A stretch of 7,771 nucleotides of DNA from SLQH01 sp964612995. GTDB taxonomy: Bacteria; Planctomycetota; UBA11346. A model generated the notes under the pieces. The model was not told the origin of the DNA and did no database searches. It was given only the letters and a program-made list of their open reading frames with translations. This document shows, in pieces, positions 6,523 through 7,771 of the stretch (positions are counted from its first letter, which is position 1; each line of letters starts with the position of its first letter). The DNA lies in contig CAZTGE010000174.1 in the NCBI GenBank assembly GCA_964612995.1, positions 1 to 7,771 of the forward strand. The letters are read 5' to 3'. The position numbers and the translations under genes were made by a program.

Positions 6523-6687
6523 GCAGGGCGACTCAAAGCTCGCCCCGGGAGCGCCGATCCCCAGGTCGGCATGCCTTGCGTCGCCTCCACCTGCGTCAAA
6601 CCGCCCGGCCATCTTTGCTGCTTGGGCCATAGTGACGCAGGTGGAGGCGAGGCATGGCCCTCATTTGCGAGCTATGAGTCGCCCTGC
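6523..6687. mobile_element. MITE-like element B (165 bp) with 21-bp TIRs
   Basis: Positions 6523-6543 and the reverse complement of 6667-6687 match at 20 of 21 bases (A/T mismatch at the 14th base), forming clean terminal inverted repeats starting GCAGGGCGACTCA. An exact 8-bp direct repeat abuts both ends. Nested inside are the 42-nt module shared with element A (6532-6573) and an 18-bp perfect inverted repeat (6581-6650). No open frame inside could encode a transposase, so it would be mobilised in trans. Duplications of 8 bp are made by several IS families, for example ISL3, IS66 and IS256. I cannot name the parent. Confidence 0.8.
6570..6656. repeat. Internal inverted repeat of element B
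   Basis: TCGCCTCCACCTGCGTCA (6581-6598) is the exact reverse complement of 6633-6650, with a 34-nt loop. Beyond a 5-nt bulge (6576-6580) the stem continues 6 bp more, CATGCC at 6570-6575 with GGCATG at 6651-6656. The loop contains GGCC pairs that could fold further. This palindrome is unrelated in sequence to the one in element A. Confidence 0.9.
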
Positions 6688-6695
6688 CCGAGCCC
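6688..6695. repeat. Right 8-bp flanking duplication of element B
   Basis: This exact copy of CCGAGCCC begins at the base after the right terminal inverted repeat and mirrors 6515-6522. Confidence 0.7.
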
Positions 6696-6865
6696 CGGCC
6701 CGCCAGCTCACATCCCATCTGCCCTTCCGAGGCTTCTCGCGACGCATGAGGCCGGCGATGCCTGGCCTGGTTCGCGGGCGGCCCCCGGCACTGTGTTAGA
6801 CCCCCGTCGGGCCCCCGCCGGCTCGCGCTCTGGCCCGGGCCACGCCGGCTCTAGCATGGTGCTCT

Positions 6866-6869
6866 GGAG
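6866..6869 (+). promoter_or_regulatory. Ribosome binding site of the lipoprotein gene
   Basis: GGAG lies 7 nt before the ATG at 6877, and an AGG follows it. Together with the lipoprotein signal that starts at this ATG, it rejects the much longer in-frame extension reaching back to 6142. Confidence 0.6.
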
Positions 6870-6876
6870 CAGGTGC

Positions 6877-7539
6877 ATGCGCTACGTACTGGCAACGCTG
6901 TCCATCCCCACCTTGGTGGCCCTGGTCGCCTGCGGCGGCGGCGAGCGCGAGCAGGCCGCCGGGCCGGTCGACACCGAGCAGTCCGCTCAGGTGACCGGCT
7001 CGGCCGAAGACATGGCCGCCCACTGGGTCGATACCGATCGCATCTCGCAGGAGCTCGGCGACCTGCCGCCTGGCAGCGAGCCGGAGGAGACCCGGACCGA
7101 TGACGGCCGGCTGATCGCCGAGGGGCATGTCTGCGACGATCGGCCGGTCGGCGTGTGGACCTACTACCACGACAAAGGCACGGTGGCGATGACCGGCGCC
7201 TACGTCTACGGCGGCAAACGCCACGGCCCCTGGACCATCAATCATCCCGGCGGCGGCGCGGAAATGCAGGGCACCTACCTCTTCGGCCGCGAGCACGGCC
7301 GCTTCACCTACTGGCACGACAACGGCGCGAAAAAGATGCGCGGCGACTACCGCGAAGGCGTACGCGTGGGGCCGTGGATCACCTGGCACCGCAACGGCCA
7401 GCGCTCGAGCCGGGGCCACTACACCGCCAACCGCCGGTCGGGCATGTGGCAGTTCTGGGACGCCAACGGTGCGCTCAGCGCCGAGGTCTACTACGACGCC
7501 GACATCCAGAAGGATTCCGAGGCCGTCAACCTGCGCTGA
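6877..7539 (+). CDS. MORN/YwqK-repeat lipoprotein
   Basis: This is a predicted lipoprotein of 220 residues. A short signal (1-18) ends in the lipobox LVAC with C19 as the lipidated cysteine. G20 follows rather than Asp, which in enterobacterial rules favours the outer membrane. A low-complexity acidic spacer (20-75) precedes five repeats starting at residues 92, 117, 141, 165 and 189, the last three intervals being exactly 24. Each runs G-x-W-x-x-[YWF]-(H/W)-x-x-G...G-x-Y-x-x-G-x-x-x-G, the MORN_2 pattern annotated in databases as the antitoxin component YwqK. Such repeats form a beta-hairpin surface. The YwqK toxin-antitoxin name is usually transferred by similarity, and no toxin partner is here, so a cell-envelope scaffold or binding role is safer. 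The RBS at 6866-6869 supports the start. Confidence 0.85.
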   Translation: MRYVLATLSIPTLVALVACGGGEREQAAGPVDTEQSAQVTGSAEDMAAHWVDTDRISQELGDLPPGSEPEETRTDDGRLIAEGHVCDDRPVGVWTYYHDKGTVAMTGAYVYGGKRHGPWTINHPGGGAEMQGTYLFGREHGRFTYWHDNGAKKMRGDYREGVRVGPWITWHRNGQRSSRGHYTANRRSGMWQFWDANGALSAEVYYDADIQKDSEAVNLR

Positions 7540-7608
7540 ACGCGGCTCCCGGAGCAACCCGCATCACACTCGTGACCAACGACCCTGTTCGATCACTGAA
7601 GAGGTCTC
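7540..7608. other. Spacer between lipoprotein and GxxExxY remnant
   Basis: Base composition begins to fall here. The only structure is GCTCC-C-GGAGC at 7545-7555, too tight a loop to be a convincing terminator. No gene is visible. Confidence 0.4.
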
Positions 7609-7632
7609 TCACGGAGTCACGGAGACACGGAG
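7609..7632 (+). repeat. Tandem 8-mer leader repeat (CACGGAG)x3
   Basis: Three consecutive 8-mers TCACGGAG, TCACGGAG, ACACGGAG end directly against the ATG at 7633. Repeats of the CACGGAGACACGGAG and CACAGAGGACACAGAG type are known, from general experience of such loci, to precede GxxExxY-family genes. The GGAG in each unit could act as a ribosome binding site. Confidence 0.8.
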
Positions 7633-7720
7633 ATGGCTGAGAACCATATGGACAATGCTCGTGGATTGCCCAGTCAAGCTCCATCAAGATCTCGGACCGG
7701 GTTTGCTTGAGTCGGTGTAA
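7633..7720 (+). pseudogene. GxxExxY-family protein remnant (frameshifted, truncated)
   Basis: GxxExxY proteins (TIGR04256/PDDEXK_3-like) are small proteins of unknown role in the PD-(D/E)xK nuclease superfamily. The conserved N-terminal helix VDCPVKLHQDLGPGLLESV is clear at 7661-7717, but it stops at TAA 7718-7720 where the family continues with VYE and about 100 more residues. The likely start ATG at 7633 (MAENHMDNA...) is in a different frame, so at least one frameshift lies between 7633 and 7661. The frame from that ATG ends at TGA 7708-7710 after 25 codons. Base composition is near 51% G+C, well below the neighbouring genes, suggesting recent acquisition. The rest of the domain is not recognisable in the remaining 51 bases. 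Confidence 0.75.
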
Positions 7721-7754
7721 CTGCTCAGACCTTCCTGAAGTTCTTTCTACAATT

Positions 7755-7771
7755 ACCACAGAGGACACAGG
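7755..7771 (+). repeat. Second leader-type repeat at window edge
   Basis: ACCACAGAGGACACAGG resembles the ACCACAGAGGACACAGAG leaders that precede GxxExxY genes, a variant of the repeat at 7609-7632. It is cut by the window end, so a further copy or another gene of this family may lie just outside. Confidence 0.5.

Larger units (their letters stand above)
6451..6876. other. Divergent mreD-like/lipoprotein intergenic region
   Basis: This 426-bp gap lies between two outward-facing genes. It contains element B with its flanking duplication (6515-6695) and about 180 bp of GC-rich sequence with no recognisable coding or RNA feature. The lipoprotein's ribosome binding site lies at its right end. 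A plus-strand open frame runs through it but shows no start site or protein similarity before 6877. Confidence 0.75.

Noticed and set aside
6581..6650. Intrinsic terminator
   Set aside because: The stem is long and GC-rich, but the loop is 34 nt and no T-tract follows on either strand. It also lies between divergent genes, where a terminator is not expected.
6142..6876. Upstream extension of the lipoprotein frame
   Set aside because: It runs antisense through the MreD-like gene and then through element B. The lipoprotein signal and RBS define the start at 6877.
7526..7768. 80-codon minus-strand frame at the right edge
   Set aside because: It is antisense to the GxxExxY remnant and leader repeat, and no recognisable protein features are seen.

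Overview
This is a GC-rich bacterial window. A coding stretch I counted (7381-7440) is 75% G+C. Signal-peptide and lipoprotein N-termini and an MreD-like membrane protein suggest a Gram-negative, diderm-type cell. The sequence does not settle the phylum. A MiaB/TruD pair with these protein sequences would fit a Planctomycetota or proteobacterial lineage, but that is impression only.

Layout, left to right. (1) Two short hairpins (21-51) lie just past the 3' end of glgA. (2) glgA (97-1563, minus) encodes glycogen synthase. (3) A 403-bp divergent intergenic region (1564-1966) holds a 135-bp palindromic repeat, here called element A. (4) A tight plus-strand operon follows: miaB (1967-3280), a fold-type IV aminotransferase (3311-4177) and truD (4174-5367). 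The spacing is 30 bp, then a 4-bp ATGA overlap. (5) A convergent minus-strand pair follows: an MreD-like membrane protein (5971-6450), translationally coupled by ATGA to a secreted protein of unknown function (5288-5974). The 3' end of the latter overlaps truD tail-to-tail by 80 bp. (6) A second divergent intergenic region of 426 bp (6451-6876) carries a 165-bp element, here called element B. It has 21-bp terminal inverted repeats and an abutting 8-bp direct duplication. (7) A lipoprotein with five ~24-residue MORN/YwqK-type repeats (6877-7539, plus). (8) A lower-GC tail (about 51% G+C over 7621-7771) with a tandem CACGGAG leader repeat and a frameshifted, truncated GxxExxY-family remnant.

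How the genes relate: miaB and truD both modify tRNA (ms2i6A37 methylthiolation and pseudouridine-13), with a PLP aminotransferase between them. glgA stands alone and divergent, with no other glycogen gene in view. The MreD-like gene and its partner have no mreB or mreC in view, so a cell-shape role is tentative.

The most unusual content is not protein-coding. Elements A and B appear to be two members of one small non-autonomous palindromic element family. They share terminal repeats and a 42-44-nt module (37 of 44 aligned columns identical) but carry completely different, near-perfect internal palindromes. Each sits in a divergent promoter region. I found no rRNA, tRNA, CRISPR array or transposase gene.
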